Below, piece by piece: positions 47,448 to 58,260 of a stretch of DNA of 64,000 nucleotides. Both the position numbers and the translations under genes were made by a program. How positions within the stretch are numbered: position 1 is the first letter of the stretch; each line of letters starts with the position of its first letter. The notes beneath the pieces were generated by a model that was not told where the DNA came from, ran no database searches, and saw only the letters and a program-made list of their open reading frames with translations. Origin of the DNA: Symbiodinium microadriaticum (lineage: Eukaryota; Sar; Dinophyceae; Suessiales; Symbiodiniaceae); the NCBI GenBank assembly GCA_001939145.1, contig LSRX01000822.1, positions 231,748-295,747 on the forward strand. Reading direction: 5' to 3'.

Positions 47448-48399
47448 TAGGCATTGACATTGATTTGATTGCTCGTCGCACTTTGTCGAACTGAGGTGTC
47501 ACTTGTGCCGAGGTTCACTTCAGAAAGTTGATGAAGGAGCGACAGCATGCACGGCTTAGCAACACATTCCGCTGCATGCCCTGCTGTTTCGACAGTGAGC
47601 ATGGCCGCTGATTCTGCGGCCCTTGCAGCTCATTTCAATTTTCAAGATTGCTGCCAGGTGGAAACCTGCCTCCAAGCATTCCAGAACGTTGGCTTGCAGG
47701 CGGGTTTTTGTCGCAGTGCTTTCCGCTTCACCCATGCTGACGAGTTTGCATGAAGAGTTCCTTGCAACTAGAGCACCCAGATCACAAAGCTGACGCACAT
47801 GCCTCGAACTCCAATCGGCCACTTGACAGCATCAAGCTAGCATGAACGTGCTGGGTTAAGAGACTGAAGCGCCAAACCCGCAATGGAGTCATGCGCCGTT
47901 ACATTGTCATCCCTGTCGCTCTTCAGACGAGGAAATCCGCACAAACCTCGCAAGAAGCGGCGTGTGTGAGCTTCGGCTTGGATGCTGCTGCCCAGAGCAG
48001 ACACATTGCAGACACTTTCAATCACTCCCGGTTCGGCAGTCAGGATTGGCAGGTTACCTGCTTCTACCGTTACCGGCTGCAGTAGAGTGTTTCGATGTAT
48101 CACGTAGCCAAAAGCCGACACACGATGTTGCTACTGATGCCACGGCAAAATCAGTTGCTTCTATATCCCAGACCCCTGTAAAAAGCTGGAAAGTAGAGAC
48201 TTTCATTTGCAAGCCTATACGACTACAGGGTACCGCATGAACCCCTTAAGGGATCGACTGTTTGGATCCTCCCAGAGCTTTGGGATGCTGCTTGTACCAG
48301 CTGAGGGATGTGGACTGTGGGATGCAGGGACAGGGGGCCTTTGCAAAAATGCTGAGCCGTCATGGACGTGACTTATGGAGCTGTCTTTTGTCGCATAAG
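47448..48399. other. Weak coding-like frames only
   Basis: A + frame at 47565-47753 (SMAADSAALAAHFNFQD) ends at a TGA and is mildly coding-like. Nothing could be assigned. Confidence 0.35.
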
Positions 48400-48593
48400 A
48401 AGCAGCGGCTCGAGAGCAAAGCGGGCAGCTTCCCCAGCAGAGGACCCTGTCCTCCAGCGCAATTGCCGCGGGGATCGAAAACCTGTCCCCCCTGAGGATG
48501 GCGCCCGGCGGGTTGGGCGACGGACTCACCACCTTCGACCCTCCACCGCCTCCAGGCCGACGGATCAAGGCCATGGAAAAACACAAAGATTAG
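48400..48593 (+). CDS. Terminal exon of an unknown protein
   Basis: After CGCATAAG the + frame reads AAAREQSGQLPQQRTLSSSA, IAAGIENLSPLRMAPGGLGD, then TFDPPPPPGRRIKAMEKHKD and TAG. Codons end mostly in C/G and the frame is open from the acceptor to the stop, so a last exon is likely. No family was recognised. The reverse frame over it (48215-48586) is taken as a shadow because its codon bias is weaker. Confidence 0.45.
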
Positions 48594-49810
48594 CTACTGG
48601 ACAGATCGTATGCCTAGCAGCCACCCTTTCGAGCATGAGGAGTGGAGTCCAATCGATCGGATGCTAGCGGAGAAGCAGCCAAAGCGGCGGCGCCTACACG
48701 GCAAGAGATTGAGCAAGTTGTGGAATTGATCACAGCGGCTATGTACACCTCGAGCGAGCGCCGCTCTTCTCGTTCCTTCTCCACAGCGTGGTAAAGCAGG
48801 GTCGGGGTGATTCTCCTTGAGACTGCGCGCACCACGGCAACAGAACGATTGATCATTTCACACGGATGCACGGGCATCAGAACACGACAACACGAGTTCC
48901 ACAGCCGAACAAGGCCTTGACCATTCACCGGTCGTCACTGGGTTTGCTTGTATCCTGAGTGTTGCTACAGAAAACACACAAAGTGCCAGCGCAGCCCCAA
49001 AGCGTCAGAAGCATGTGACAGAAGCATTAGGATACCATTTTTTCCTCATATTTTTAGGCGTGTGGGACACCTGGGCTTTTGCGTAGCTTTAGCTGTTTCA
49101 CTAGCGTTGCACGCGAGTGCCCTTCTGCCTTGGCGAGGCATCGCACTCGGCCCGCCAGGTTTTCGCCTCCTTGTAGAGCCTTTTAAAGTCGCAGGCTGCG
49201 TTTGCGGATCGTAGCGCTCGTCGAACCGGTGTTGAATCGCACTTTCGCGAGGCTTTCGCAGATCATGGCAGCTTGGAACATTCGTAAACAAACTTTCTAG
49301 AAGACAGGACACGAAGCTGCCGGCTTGATTCAAGCGGTTACAAATGCAACTCTGGTATGTCGATCAATACACAGGCATTCAACAAGGAGCCACTTATTTG
49401 GTAGTGGGATTCGGCTCATGTTTAAGATGGTCCTCCTCACACAGTGCATGTCAGCTGGGAATTCAACCTAATGCAACCTACCTAGTATCTTTTTTGTCCT
49501 TTGGGGGTTGAAAAAAATCGACCTGCTCGTGTATTGTCGTGATTGGGCTCGGGCCGCACAGCTCTATGAGGACATCAAGCTGGCTTTGTATCAAATCGGC
49601 TTGCAGAACTATTCCAAGTGTAGCTCCGTCCTCCAAGCTGCTGACAATAACTCATTTGTGTGATTGAAGCTTGTTTGAAAAAACCTTTCGGGCATTGGGT
49701 TTCCACAGGTCAGTCTACTAGCAGCATGCTGCTCCGCACGGTGAGGGCTGCATGCCAGCAGGCCGCAAGATCTCATAAGATGTCATGGCACATAGGCATC
49801 TTGCAACAGG
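48594..49810. other. No gene established
   Basis: A hydrophobic + frame near 49055-49160 (FCVALAVSLALHASALLPW) could be a signal or membrane segment, but the reverse frame is also open and no chain was found. Confidence 0.4.
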
Positions 49811-49935
49811 CACATCGCTTTAAAATCCTGTGGTACAGGCCCCGGCTGGATCCGACGCAGTATGACAAGGGGTACATCGCCGCAAAATCCTGTGGTACAC
49901 GCCCCTGCTGGATCCGACGTAGTACAACTGAGATA
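49811..49935. repeat. 62 bp direct tandem duplication
   Basis: Two copies, about 49812-49873 and 49874-49935, both with CATCGC, AAAATCCTGTGGTACA and GCTGGATCCGACG, with a handful of substitutions. Confidence 0.85.
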
Positions 49936-50064
49936 GCCTGAAAGTGTCACGGCAAAGCTAGCTCCTTGGAGCTTGCGGGAGTTGTTGTTTACAAATTCTT
50001 TCTTGGGGAGAAATTGGCCCTCCGAGGCCCTTTTGCCTGATATATCAAGGACTTTTAGGGCCAC

Positions 50065-50150
50065 NNNNNNNNNNNNNNNNNNNNNNNNNNNNNNNNNNNN
50101 NNNNNNNNNNNNNNNNNNNNNNNNNNNNNNNNNNNNNNNNNNNNNNNNNN
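50065..50150. other. Assembly gap (N)
   Basis: 86 N characters. The right flank (50151-50191) has two units of CCCCCTCCTCAAGGC-type sequence, so the gap probably hides more of this C-rich repeat. Translations across it are meaningless. Confidence 0.98.
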
Positions 50151-50191
50151 CCCCCTCCTCAAGGCCCCCTCCCCCCCTCCTGAAGGCCCTC

Positions 50192-51296
50192 TGCGAGGTC
50201 AGCTCTTGTCATTGCCGTTGTTGTGTACATTGCAGCATGCTTGGTAATTTCTACTGTGGCTTTTCTATCAGTATCAGATTGCAAGGCTGGAGAACCACAT
50301 TCGCATGTTTTAGTTAGGTCTCTTCGCCTCGATGACAACGAGCACAGCTAGAGAGGTATCGCTCACTTTTTGCTCCACTGCATTTCTAGCCATACTTCTA
50401 ATCGGAGCAAACAACGCTCGCATCCTGGACCTGTCCGCATGCTCGTCGTTTGCCGCCCCGACGCCGCATATGATATTAACGTCTCTCTACCTGGTTCTTC
50501 CTCGGCATATCAACTCCTTGTCCTTGTCCCTAGCTTTCGTCCGCCCTGCTCTCAAGTGTCACGGCATTATGTCCAAACTTCCCAAACTACACGTACCGGA
50601 GTTCCTTGGATGTGGGCCTGCCATGCTTGTCTTTGTGTACTCCTGGCGTGGAGTTCTTATGCCGTGCCAATGTATTATATGCCTCCTCAACTTAATCACA
50701 TCGATAGGGCTGAGGCCCCCACGCCTTCCCACGATGATCACCGTCTTGGATGGCGCAGCCGTGGCAATTTGTTCCTCAAAAACCTGCTGTTTTGCCACAC
50801 ATTGGCACATGGTGTGTCACGTTTTCAGGAATCGGATCAAGTCATACTTGGACTTACTATGCTCAAATAATTTGCTTGCATGCCGCATAATGCGTCGCGA
50901 ACCCTTCGTGCACTGCTCCTGTGAGTAGTCGCCGGGGACTCCACCGTGATTGATGTGGCTGAGCTTGGCTGCATTTGCGCCCCTTCTCACTGCACTGAGC
51001 TCGTAACAAAAAACAATTGCGTCAAGCACCAACTGGAACCAGAAACCATGCAGGCACAGCTTGATCCACCCAAACGTTTCGAAGCCTTCGTCAGAATGGG
51101 TTATGCTTTCCCTGACAGCGAAGTGCAACTGCTTTGGTTGATGCTGCCATGGCTTAGGACCAAGACCGAACTGCCGCCGCTCAGCACACCACCGGCGCCG
51201 GCCGTCATCACTGCTTCGGCTCAGGCACCCTGAAGTCAGGGAGTGGAGCCAACATGCTGTAGGCTTTGGGTCCCACTTGCAGAAAGTTTGTTGCAG
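50192..51296. other. Overlapping long frames, no gene called
   Basis: Frames of 198 and 166 codons (+) and 212 codons (-) overlap here. None shows a domain, and codon bias is weak. A + frame at 51050-51231 (RFEAFVRMGYAFPDSEVQLL) is the most coding-like and could be an exon upstream of the coiled-coil gene. Confidence 0.35.
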
Positions 51297-53035
51297 AGCG
51301 TGAAGTTGTCCAAAGAGGTGCAGACGAACAGCTGGGAGTGGCTGCTGAAAGAGGCGTTGGCTCCCGAGCATGCAAAGTACCAAGCCCAGAACCAAGCTCT
51401 TCAGAAACTTGGCAGAAACACGCAGCAGTCGATGCTTTGGCTTGCGCACTGCCAAGCTTGGCCCTTCTTATGCGAGGACTGAGCTCCAGGCTCTCGAAGT
51501 CCGACTAAACCAGACGATAGCCGATCTCGAAGCAGAGCGAGAAGCCCACACCCAGACGAGATCCTGCTGGGAAGAGGAGCGTGCATCCCTGGATGAGCGT
51601 CAAAAGATGCTGGACGATCAGAGGAAGTCAATGGAGTCCCAAAGGCCAGAGCATGCAAAAATCATGCAAATGCGCAGTGTGCTCTATCCTGCTCTGGTCC
51701 AGGCTGCAGTGGACCCAAGAGCGAGAGGCCGGTCAAACATGGTCAAACGGTTAGTCCAGAAGCCAAAAGCTTTGGGTCACATATTCCCCACAGCAACTCG
51801 CCGCTTTAGCCCCTCGGTTGTACTGGTGTACCACGACGTCTTTGCCGGCATGGTGGAACCGGAACATCGAATTCATGATGTGTCGTGCTTGTGTTTTTTT
51901 GCATTCCTTCGCGTTTGCGGCTCGCATGTCAAGATTGCTTGTATTTGCAGTGACGGCTAGAGTGCCGCAGTCTGGGGCGGCAGGCTCTCGAGGCTTCGCT
52001 AGCGCTGCTTAAAGCAGAGCTGCGCAGCGCAGCCACCGAGGCCGAGACGCATGGCACTCTTTGCTTCGCATGCTTCGCTTCATAATATCAACCTGAACGT
52101 TCTGTGCTGGGAGGCGGAGTCTGAGCGCTATGCCTGGGAGGCGCACAGCGATGCGACTTGTGAACATTAGCATTACTATTACTGTGTGATATTATTGTCA
52201 GCATCAGTCTCGCGATCACGGTTACGATTGACGCCGACGCAAACTTCTACTTCTTCTACTGCTGCTACTGCCACTGCCACGACCACTACGAATACTACTC
52301 CTCCTCCAACTCCTACTGCTAGTGCTCCAGTAGGACTATTACTCCCCCGCACAACCATGCAGCAAAAAAAAAGAACAGGTGTTTTTTGCGCTTTGACACA
52401 ACGTCGGCCCTCCGCCATGCCATCCATGCCCACCCTCCCCCTCCTTGTGGATGGCTCCCACAAATTTGCTTGTTTTGGGTCATGAGCCCCGACACCACCT
52501 CCCCCCCAGGCCCCTCAGGACAATCCCCCAACTCGACTTCAAGCCGAATAGCATCTGTGCTGGGCCGGATGGACTGTGATTTGCTGTTACATGAATGCTT
52601 TGGGATCGAGCCTCGTCAGACTCGCCCTGTCGGCTAAACGCCGTAGGCGGTAAATGGCTTGCAAGCCTTGCTTTAGCAGTAGGGCGGACGGTAGTGCCGT
52701 TTCGTGCGGGAGAACCCAAAGGAACATCCGCGAGCATCATGAGCACGCGGAGAACGTGCGCATGGGGTGCGGGCTTGTGTCGTGCGTGTTTTGGAGCTGG
52801 CGGCGATAGCACCGCAGGGGCACGACATCATCAGCATCAGGGGGAGGGTAAAAGGGGGAGTCGGATTGCCATCGGGACTTTCGTCCATGATCGATCGCAG
52901 TTTCTCTGTCATAGCAGATCCTCGAATCTGTACAGCACATAGCATGGATCGCCAGCGTGGCAGAGGAGACCGAGAAGGAGTTGCGGGCACAGCTAGAGAC
53001 TGCACGCAACGCGGCTGAAAGTCTGCTTTTGAAAG
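51297..53035 (+). CDS. Coiled-coil protein, upstream exons
   Basis: Exon 51297 to about 51427 follows GTTGCAG and reads SVKLSKEVQTNSWEWLLKEA then HAKYQAQNQALQKLGRN. Exon 51477 to about 51654 starts after GCGAG with G in matching phase and reads TELQALEVRLNQTIADLEAE, REAHTQTRSCWEEERASLDE, RQKMLDDQRKSMESQ: a clear heptad-rich coil. Exon 51961 to about 52052 reads CRSLGRQALEASLALLKAEL. Exon 52943-53035 reads VAEETEKELRAQLETARNAA and ends at a GC. All are on + with C/G-ending codons. I infer one long coiled-coil gene, of structural or cytoskeletal type, but cannot name it. Further coil exons lie beyond the permease at 55581-56400. Confidence 0.55.
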
Positions 53036-53475
53036 GCTCAGGGCACCTGGATGTGTTGAGTGAGTCTCAAGGGTCTCAGCCAGGGGGACTCCTAGGCGGC
53101 TAATAGCTAAGGGGGGCGGAGCGTGGGGACTATAGGGACCTCAAAACCATGAATCCATGAGGCCTGGAAATAGGCGGCGCCTATTTCTCAACCGCTGCGA
53201 GCCTCAGCAGATCTCAGGACAAGCGCGACAGCAGAGTCGAGAAGAGGCCGAGGAGACATCTCGGTGGAGTGCAGTCAACTCTTCACTTCTCCGCTAATCT
53301 CCGCTACTTCTCCTATATTCCAGTGCGCAGGATTTGTCGCATCGCCTGGACCGCAGCCAGGCGCTTCCTGCCATTAGCCATGCAAATCCAAACTCTGGAA
53401 AATTGGATTTTGCCCTCAGTGGCCATGGATACAGCATGTGATGTGGCTCGTGTATGAAAGATCACGTGACCGCAG

Positions 53476-55413
53476 ATGCATTGGAGTAGCTTCAGCAGGA
53501 GGCATGTGCAGTCCTTTTTGAAGTCAAGCAGGCTTGGGCATAAGTCGCAAGAGAGGTGTTCGAGTGTAAGTGCAAGCATGTCGGAGCCGCTGCTGGCCGC
53601 CACCGCACTCCATGACCGCCCAGCATGGTTAGACGAAGTCGACCGGTTCTTCTCCGTCTCCAGACGCGGGAGCACACTTGCAACAGAGTTTCGGGCTGGG
53701 ACTACTGCATTCCTGGCAACCGCGAACAATTTTGTGGTAAATGCACATATTATGAGCCATGCAGGGCTGGACCCCCAGAGACAGCTCGTCAGCGGTGCAT
53801 TTGCTGCTGGACTGACTTGCATCATCTCGGGGCTGCTCAGCAATCTTCCGCTCGGGATGGTTCCATCGGTGGGACCGAATGTGTACATAGCCTATAGCTT
53901 GGTTGGACCTCACCTCTTTGGGGTCCACGAGGCACTCGGCGTCTCAGCTGCCTGTGGTTTGGTGCTCGTTCTCCTTTCACTGACACCTATGCTGCGGATG
54001 ATTTTGGGTTTAATGCCCTTGAGCATTAAATACGGTCTGCTCGTGGGCACCGGGCTGTTGACTGCATTCATTGGCTTGAAGTCCATCGGTGTCATCGTGG
54101 CAGATGAACACGGACAGGATATAGTGGCCCTTGGCAATCTGCACAGCCTGCCTTGTTCCATCTCCATCATCTCTTTGATTTTTACCGCGTCCATGCTTTA
54201 CAATGCCATCACCGGGGCTGTCCTCGTTGGCATGCTGAGCGCCACACTGGCTTCCTGGTACCTGCTCGAGGACTGGCCCAACAGGTTCGTGTCCTTGCAG
54301 GGAGTTCATTTCTTTGAGCTTCACTTCGGGATGTTGGCAACTACGCAGGCGTGGGCAGAAGTTGCTTCATTGCTGCTAATGCTACTGTTCTCGCTCAGCG
54401 GTGCCATCATCGGAAGTGCCAAAATGGCCGGCCTTTTGGCCGAAGATGGCAGTGTCCGAGGGAGCACTGCGGTTTTTGTTTCCAGTGGTATTGGAACGGT
54501 GTTGTCGGCATGTCTTGGGACCGCGCCGATTTTCGTGAGCATGTCTGCCGCAGCTGGCATCCGAGACGGTGGGCGCACGGGCCTTGTGTCCATTGTCATT
54601 GGCATCTATTCCCTTCTTACTGCATTCGTGCTCTCTCCTCTTGCTTCTGCTGTGCCTGAGTGTGCTGTCTCCCCCGTGTTGGTGCTCGTAGGTGTCTCCA
54701 TGACTGGCGAAGCCAGGGAAATTCAATGGTGGAACATGTTGGATGCACTTCCTGCATTCCTGTGTGCCATCTTCCAGCCATTCACCTACAGCGTTTCCAA
54801 CGGAATTTATGCTGGCTGCGGAATGTCCATCATCTTGTTCTTTACGACGGGAACTTTCCTGTCCTACTGCCCAACACTGCGAACCTACGCCGGAACACCC
54901 AGAGCCAGTTTGTTGGGAGAGACTACACCGCAGCTACAAATGCAACGATCGTTCGAGTCGATGGGCGTTTCGGATTGTGAAGTTGGCGTGACTGGTGCCC
55001 AACTTCCCATCGAAAGCCCGCTGGTGAAAGCCATGCATCACTATTGTGAAGGAGGCTCCTTTGGTCTGGACGAAGACACGAACGATCTTGATTTTCGAGC
55101 GAAACTGATCCACCTGGGAATCTCCTCTAAATATGAGGCATTACACTTCATCGAGGAGGCTTCAAAATTTGTTGGGCTTGACCCTGCCAAAATGATGGAG
55201 GTAGTGTCGGAGCGTCTTGAAGCTGGGAGAAACGTGGAATCCCACTACATGGGTGGATTCCCAGGCGTTGAAACAGCTCGCACGAACCAGGAATTCCTCC
55301 GGCAGCAAACGCTGGTGCGCAGACAATCAGAACATTGGGATCCGACATTGGCCGCCACGAAGCAGCGCACAAGAGGCCAGAGCTTTTTCCGAAAAGGTTC
55401 TCACCGCCTCTGA
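53476..55413 (+). CDS. AzgA-type purine (adenine/guanine/hypoxanthine) permease, intronless
   Basis: A single open frame of 645 codons. The permease domain starts near residue 50 with VDRFFSVSRRGSTLATEF and RAGTTAFLATANNFVVNAHI, the usual AzgA opening, then GAFAAGLTCIISGLLSNLPL and SVGPNVYIAYSLV, which correspond to the substrate-region signature of this NCS2-related family. About a dozen hydrophobic segments follow to residue ~460, and a hydrophilic tail of ~170 residues (EDTNDLDFRAKLIHLGISS) follows the last one. Family role: proton-coupled uptake of purine bases across a membrane. The first ATG (53476) adds a Ser/Arg-rich leader; the Met at 53578 (MSEPLLAATAL) is an equally good start. Unlike the other genes recognised here, it has no intron. 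It lies between coiled-coil exons on the same strand, as expected for a retrogene in an intron, though no poly(A) tract or spliced-leader relic is visible. Confidence 0.93.
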   Translation: MHWSSFSRRHVQSFLKSSRLGHKSQERCSSVSASMSEPLLAATALHDRPAWLDEVDRFFSVSRRGSTLATEFRAGTTAFLATANNFVVNAHIMSHAGLDPQRQLVSGAFAAGLTCIISGLLSNLPLGMVPSVGPNVYIAYSLVGPHLFGVHEALGVSAACGLVLVLLSLTPMLRMILGLMPLSIKYGLLVGTGLLTAFIGLKSIGVIVADEHGQDIVALGNLHSLPCSISIISLIFTASMLYNAITGAVLVGMLSATLASWYLLEDWPNRFVSLQGVHFFELHFGMLATTQAWAEVASLLLMLLFSLSGAIIGSAKMAGLLAEDGSVRGSTAVFVSSGIGTVLSACLGTAPIFVSMSAAAGIRDGGRTGLVSIVIGIYSLLTAFVLSPLASAVPECAVSPVLVLVGVSMTGEAREIQWWNMLDALPAFLCAIFQPFTYSVSNGIYAGCGMSIILFFTTGTFLSYCPTLRTYAGTPRASLLGETTPQLQMQRSFESMGVSDCEVGVTGAQLPIESPLVKAMHHYCEGGSFGLDEDTNDLDFRAKLIHLGISSKYEALHFIEEASKFVGLDPAKMMEVVSERLEAGRNVESHYMGGFPGVETARTNQEFLRQQTLVRRQSEHWDPTLAATKQRTRGQSFFRKGSHRL

Positions 55414-55580
55414 CACAGTAAATCACCGACCTGTTGAGCTCGCGCTGCGTTGGAGAAATCGGAGAAATGCCATGTGAGTTTAAGAACCCTACGGTCACTG
55501 CATGCTAGCTACCAGCGTAAACAGTCATAAAGGTACGGCACTCAGATCAACGATGCTAGCATGTCGGACTCTGGAGACAG

Positions 55581-56400
55581 GACGATGTCAAAGCATTACA
55601 GAAGCAGATGGCTGCTCTCCGAGAAGAGCATGCCACGGTTGCCAAGGACAGGCAGCTGAAGCATCCCGACAGTAGTGAAATTACTTTGGCATACATGTCC
55701 TAGCTCTTTTGAGAATCGTAGTAGTCCATAGAACGAGATAACTTGTACAGCAGGAATCCGAGAAACAAAAGGTTGCAGCGACCTGTAGCTCGGATTATTC
55801 GAAAAGGAGCGCGATGACTTGCTCCAACGCCTGGAAGACGAGCAAGCAGAGATGCGACTTGGTCTTGCAAACTTCGCAGAGTTCACAGAAAGAGACTCCC
55901 TACAGCAGTGACCTCAGGATAGCAAGAGTAGCCGCAGTGGAGGAGCGGCTCTCCCAGCGAGGCTCCAAGGCAGGCTCGAGTCTTAGAAAAGAGAGCTTCC
56001 AATCTGCGTGATCGCTGAAATCGCCTCAGGGCACTTCGAGATGACATTTGCATGACCTGGCGAGTGCCACGGCACCAGTAGTTTCCAGGCTTCGTGCACC
56101 AGGATAAGATGTTGAATTTGGGAGTCTTTTGTATCCTGTACTCGCGTGGAACAGTTTTCAAGGATGTAGTTGCACCTGCCGTTCCTTTGCTGAAGCTTTG
56201 GAGCGCTCCCGTGCAAGGCTTGGCCTGGTGCTGCCAAGCGAGACATACTGCTTCCAGGAATGTGCCTTAAACGACTGGTCCACCAGCTAAACATACTCTG
56301 CAATGTAGCAACAACTTCTTGCCTGGGTGCTGGACCCCCGCCTCGGGTTTCACCGCCTTTGCAAAGTCTGGCAGCGTCTTCGAGAGAAGGCGTCGCTTGA
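55581..56400 (+). CDS. Coiled-coil protein, downstream exons
   Basis: Exon 55581-55671 starts after GAGACAG with G and reads DDVKALQKQMAALREEHATV then AKDRQLKHPD, ending near gtagtg. Exon 55807 onward starts after GAAAAG with G and reads ERDDLLQRLEDEQAEMRLGL. Pieces at 55930-55990 (VEERLSQRGSKAGSSL), 56190-56250 (AEALERSRARLGLVLPSE) and 56358-56410 (VWQRLREKASLEGAKL) have the same style. Composition, strand and codon bias match the coil exons at 51.3-53.0 kb, so I infer the same gene, interrupted by the permease. Exact junctions are not resolved. Confidence 0.5.
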
Positions 56401-56605
56401 AGGCGCGAAACTCTGCGTGTGCACATTGAGCTTTGCAGCTTGCATGGGTTCTTAATGTTTGCAGGCTGACGGCTGCATTGCTTGTCATGCGATCTTCAAC
56501 ATGCGAAGGCCAAAGTTACTGGTAGGAGGGAGGTCAAGAGATACTGGAGCCTGAAAAATTCACGCAAGCAGCAAAAGCACGCGTGATCGAAGCAGCTGTC
56601 GAAGC

Positions 56606-56623
56606 CACACACACACACACACA
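56606..56623. repeat. Short CA run
   Basis: An (CA)n run ending just upstream of the methyltransferase ATG, in its presumed 5' untranslated region. Confidence 0.8.
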
Positions 56624-56634
56624 GAGATTTCAGC

Positions 56635-57558
56635 ATGATGGCACTACGCCTCCGCCGGCTGGGTAGCATTGCGGGAATTTCGTCCAAGCCGAGGCTTGCC
56701 CCTGGATTAGCAAGACTTGGAAGCAGCACAGCTGAGTTTGCTGAGCTTGAACATCGTAACTGGCAAAAGGCAGTGCATGCGTACGACCAAGGGTGGGGGT
56801 CCTTGACTCGCCAGTGCATCCCCGAGCTGTTGACAGGCGTTGGCTGTCAAAGGGGTTGTCGCCTGGTGGATGTGGCAACTGGGCCAGGGTTCGTTGCCGA
56901 GGAGGCTGCTAAGGCTGGTGCAGATGTTGTTACGGTGGACTTTGCAAGAAACATGGTGGATCTGGCACGAGCACGACTAGCAAAATCGCTGGGTTTAGAG
57001 AGTGTCCAGTGCGTGGAAGCAGATGCGGCCTCAATGCCTTTTGACGCAGAGACCTTCGATGCTGTTGCGTGCAGCTTCGGTGTCCTTCACCTTCCTGAGC
57101 CAGAGGCCTTTTTCACCGAGGCTTTGCGAATTCTGCGGCCGGGTGGCCGTCTCGGCTTTACGGTTTGGGCGCCCACTCCATCCACAGAGGCGCTCGCACT
57201 AGTGCACACAGCAGTCCAGCAGCACGGAAACCCAAACGTTCCCTTGCCAGAAGCACCTCCTTTCTTCCGCTTTGCAGATGCAGCGGATACTGCTCAAACA
57301 CTTTCTGCGGTGGGATTTGGGGAGATTGTGTCCAAGCAGGTTGCAATGTGCTGGGAGGTGAAGGATGCAAGGGAGACGTTTGTGGCTTTCCGGGATGGCA
57401 CTGGGCGCACAGCTGCACTGTTGGCGGGCCAATCCCCTGAGCAGCTACAGGCAATCGAGGCCGCCATAACTGAGGGAACAGAGGCAAAACGGAGCGGTCC
57501 CGACCAATCTTGCCGCCTCCAGATGCCTTGCATATTGACTCTTGCCACCAAACGCTGA
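56635..57558 (+). CDS. SAM-dependent methyltransferase (UbiE/COQ5-like), intronless
   Basis: A complete 307-codon frame without introns. The N-terminal ~25 residues are Arg-rich without acidic residues (MMALRLRRLGSIAGISSKPR), as in a mitochondrial or plastid targeting peptide. The class I Rossmann core follows: motif I LVDVATGPGFVAEEA (about residues 79-93), acidic end of strand 2 VTVDFARNMVDLARARL, then CVEADAASMPFDAETFDA and the post-motif FGVLHLPEPEAFFTEALRIL with RPGGRLGFTVW. The C-terminus LQMPCILTLATKR fits the usual end of such enzymes, so the frame is intact. Family role: methyl transfer from S-adenosylmethionine to a small, often quinone or lipid-like, substrate; the substrate here is unknown. 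It starts about 200 bp after the last coil fragment and has good C/G-ending codon bias. Confidence 0.9.
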   Translation: MMALRLRRLGSIAGISSKPRLAPGLARLGSSTAEFAELEHRNWQKAVHAYDQGWGSLTRQCIPELLTGVGCQRGCRLVDVATGPGFVAEEAAKAGADVVTVDFARNMVDLARARLAKSLGLESVQCVEADAASMPFDAETFDAVACSFGVLHLPEPEAFFTEALRILRPGGRLGFTVWAPTPSTEALALVHTAVQQHGNPNVPLPEAPPFFRFADAADTAQTLSAVGFGEIVSKQVAMCWEVKDARETFVAFRDGTGRTAALLAGQSPEQLQAIEAAITEGTEAKRSGPDQSCRLQMPCILTLATKR

Positions 57559-57920
57559 GCCTGCCGATGCCTGCAGAGAGAGCACGGCATTAAGCCTTAG
57601 GTGTGATCTGGGTGCACAGTCCAACCTATGGGACGTGATTTTTCGGCGACGCGCTAGACCAACAGAGACCCTAGAACCTGCATCTCAGACGGAACCTGCA
57701 CGGCACACGATCCCAAGCTTTTAACGGTCTGCTTGGCATTGCTCGTTGGCTGAGGTCTCTGCAACAGCTGAGATAATCATCATGGCACCTATGTCCATCT
57801 TCCAGCAGTGTAGAGATGTGTAGAGAAGCCGCTGAGCAACGCATCGGGCAACACACCTTACACTCGGAGTCTGACTGCTGCAACGAAGCATTAGCACCCA
57901 GACGAAAAAAGAGGAAGTCT
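57559..57920. other. No feature seen
   Basis: The 3' flank of the methyltransferase gene. No clear terminator or poly(A) signal is recognisable, as is usual in dinoflagellates. Confidence 0.5.
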
Positions 57921-58212
57921 GCCTCTCAGATCCCACACTCGATTTCAATCTTCATGACTATGACAACTCTTCGAACACTTCGGATGGCCAGCAGATCCTG
58001 CTGCCAAGCCTGGGGAGCAGCAGTTGATCAGAGAAGAGGTGTGCTGCCGAGACTCTTGCTCTGCGAGCGGACAAAGCCCACAAGCCTTCGACTGTAGGCT
58101 TGGCTGTGCCCTGAGAGGTCTCAGACTGGCTGGGCCCTCGTGGGCCAGGCGCTGTGCGAGCGTTCCGCCCACAGAGGACCTCAAAAACTGTGTTTTTTCG
58201 GCCGCACCCTGA
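57918..58212 (+). CDS. Candidate exons, possibly 5' part of the next gene
   Basis: A + frame reads EEVCLSDPTLDFNLHDYDNS then DGQQILLPSLG to a TGA near 58034. A second + frame from about 58024 reads REEVCCRDSCSASGQSPQAF, then a basic region (RLAGPSWARRC) to 58212. Either could encode a leader upstream of the phosphatidyltransferase exon at 58261, but no junction was established. No family was recognised. Confidence 0.25.
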
Positions 58213-58260
58213 AAGTTCTGATGAGGGGCATGTGGCATGTGTGTGTCAATGTGTGATCAC

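Noticed and set aside
50332..50928. 198-codon + frame next to the gap
   Set aside because: No domain, weak codon bias and a second 166-codon frame over the same bases. Length alone is not evidence in this GC range.
50817..51455. 212-codon reverse frame
   Set aside because: It runs opposite to well-supported coiled-coil exons on + and shows no family features.
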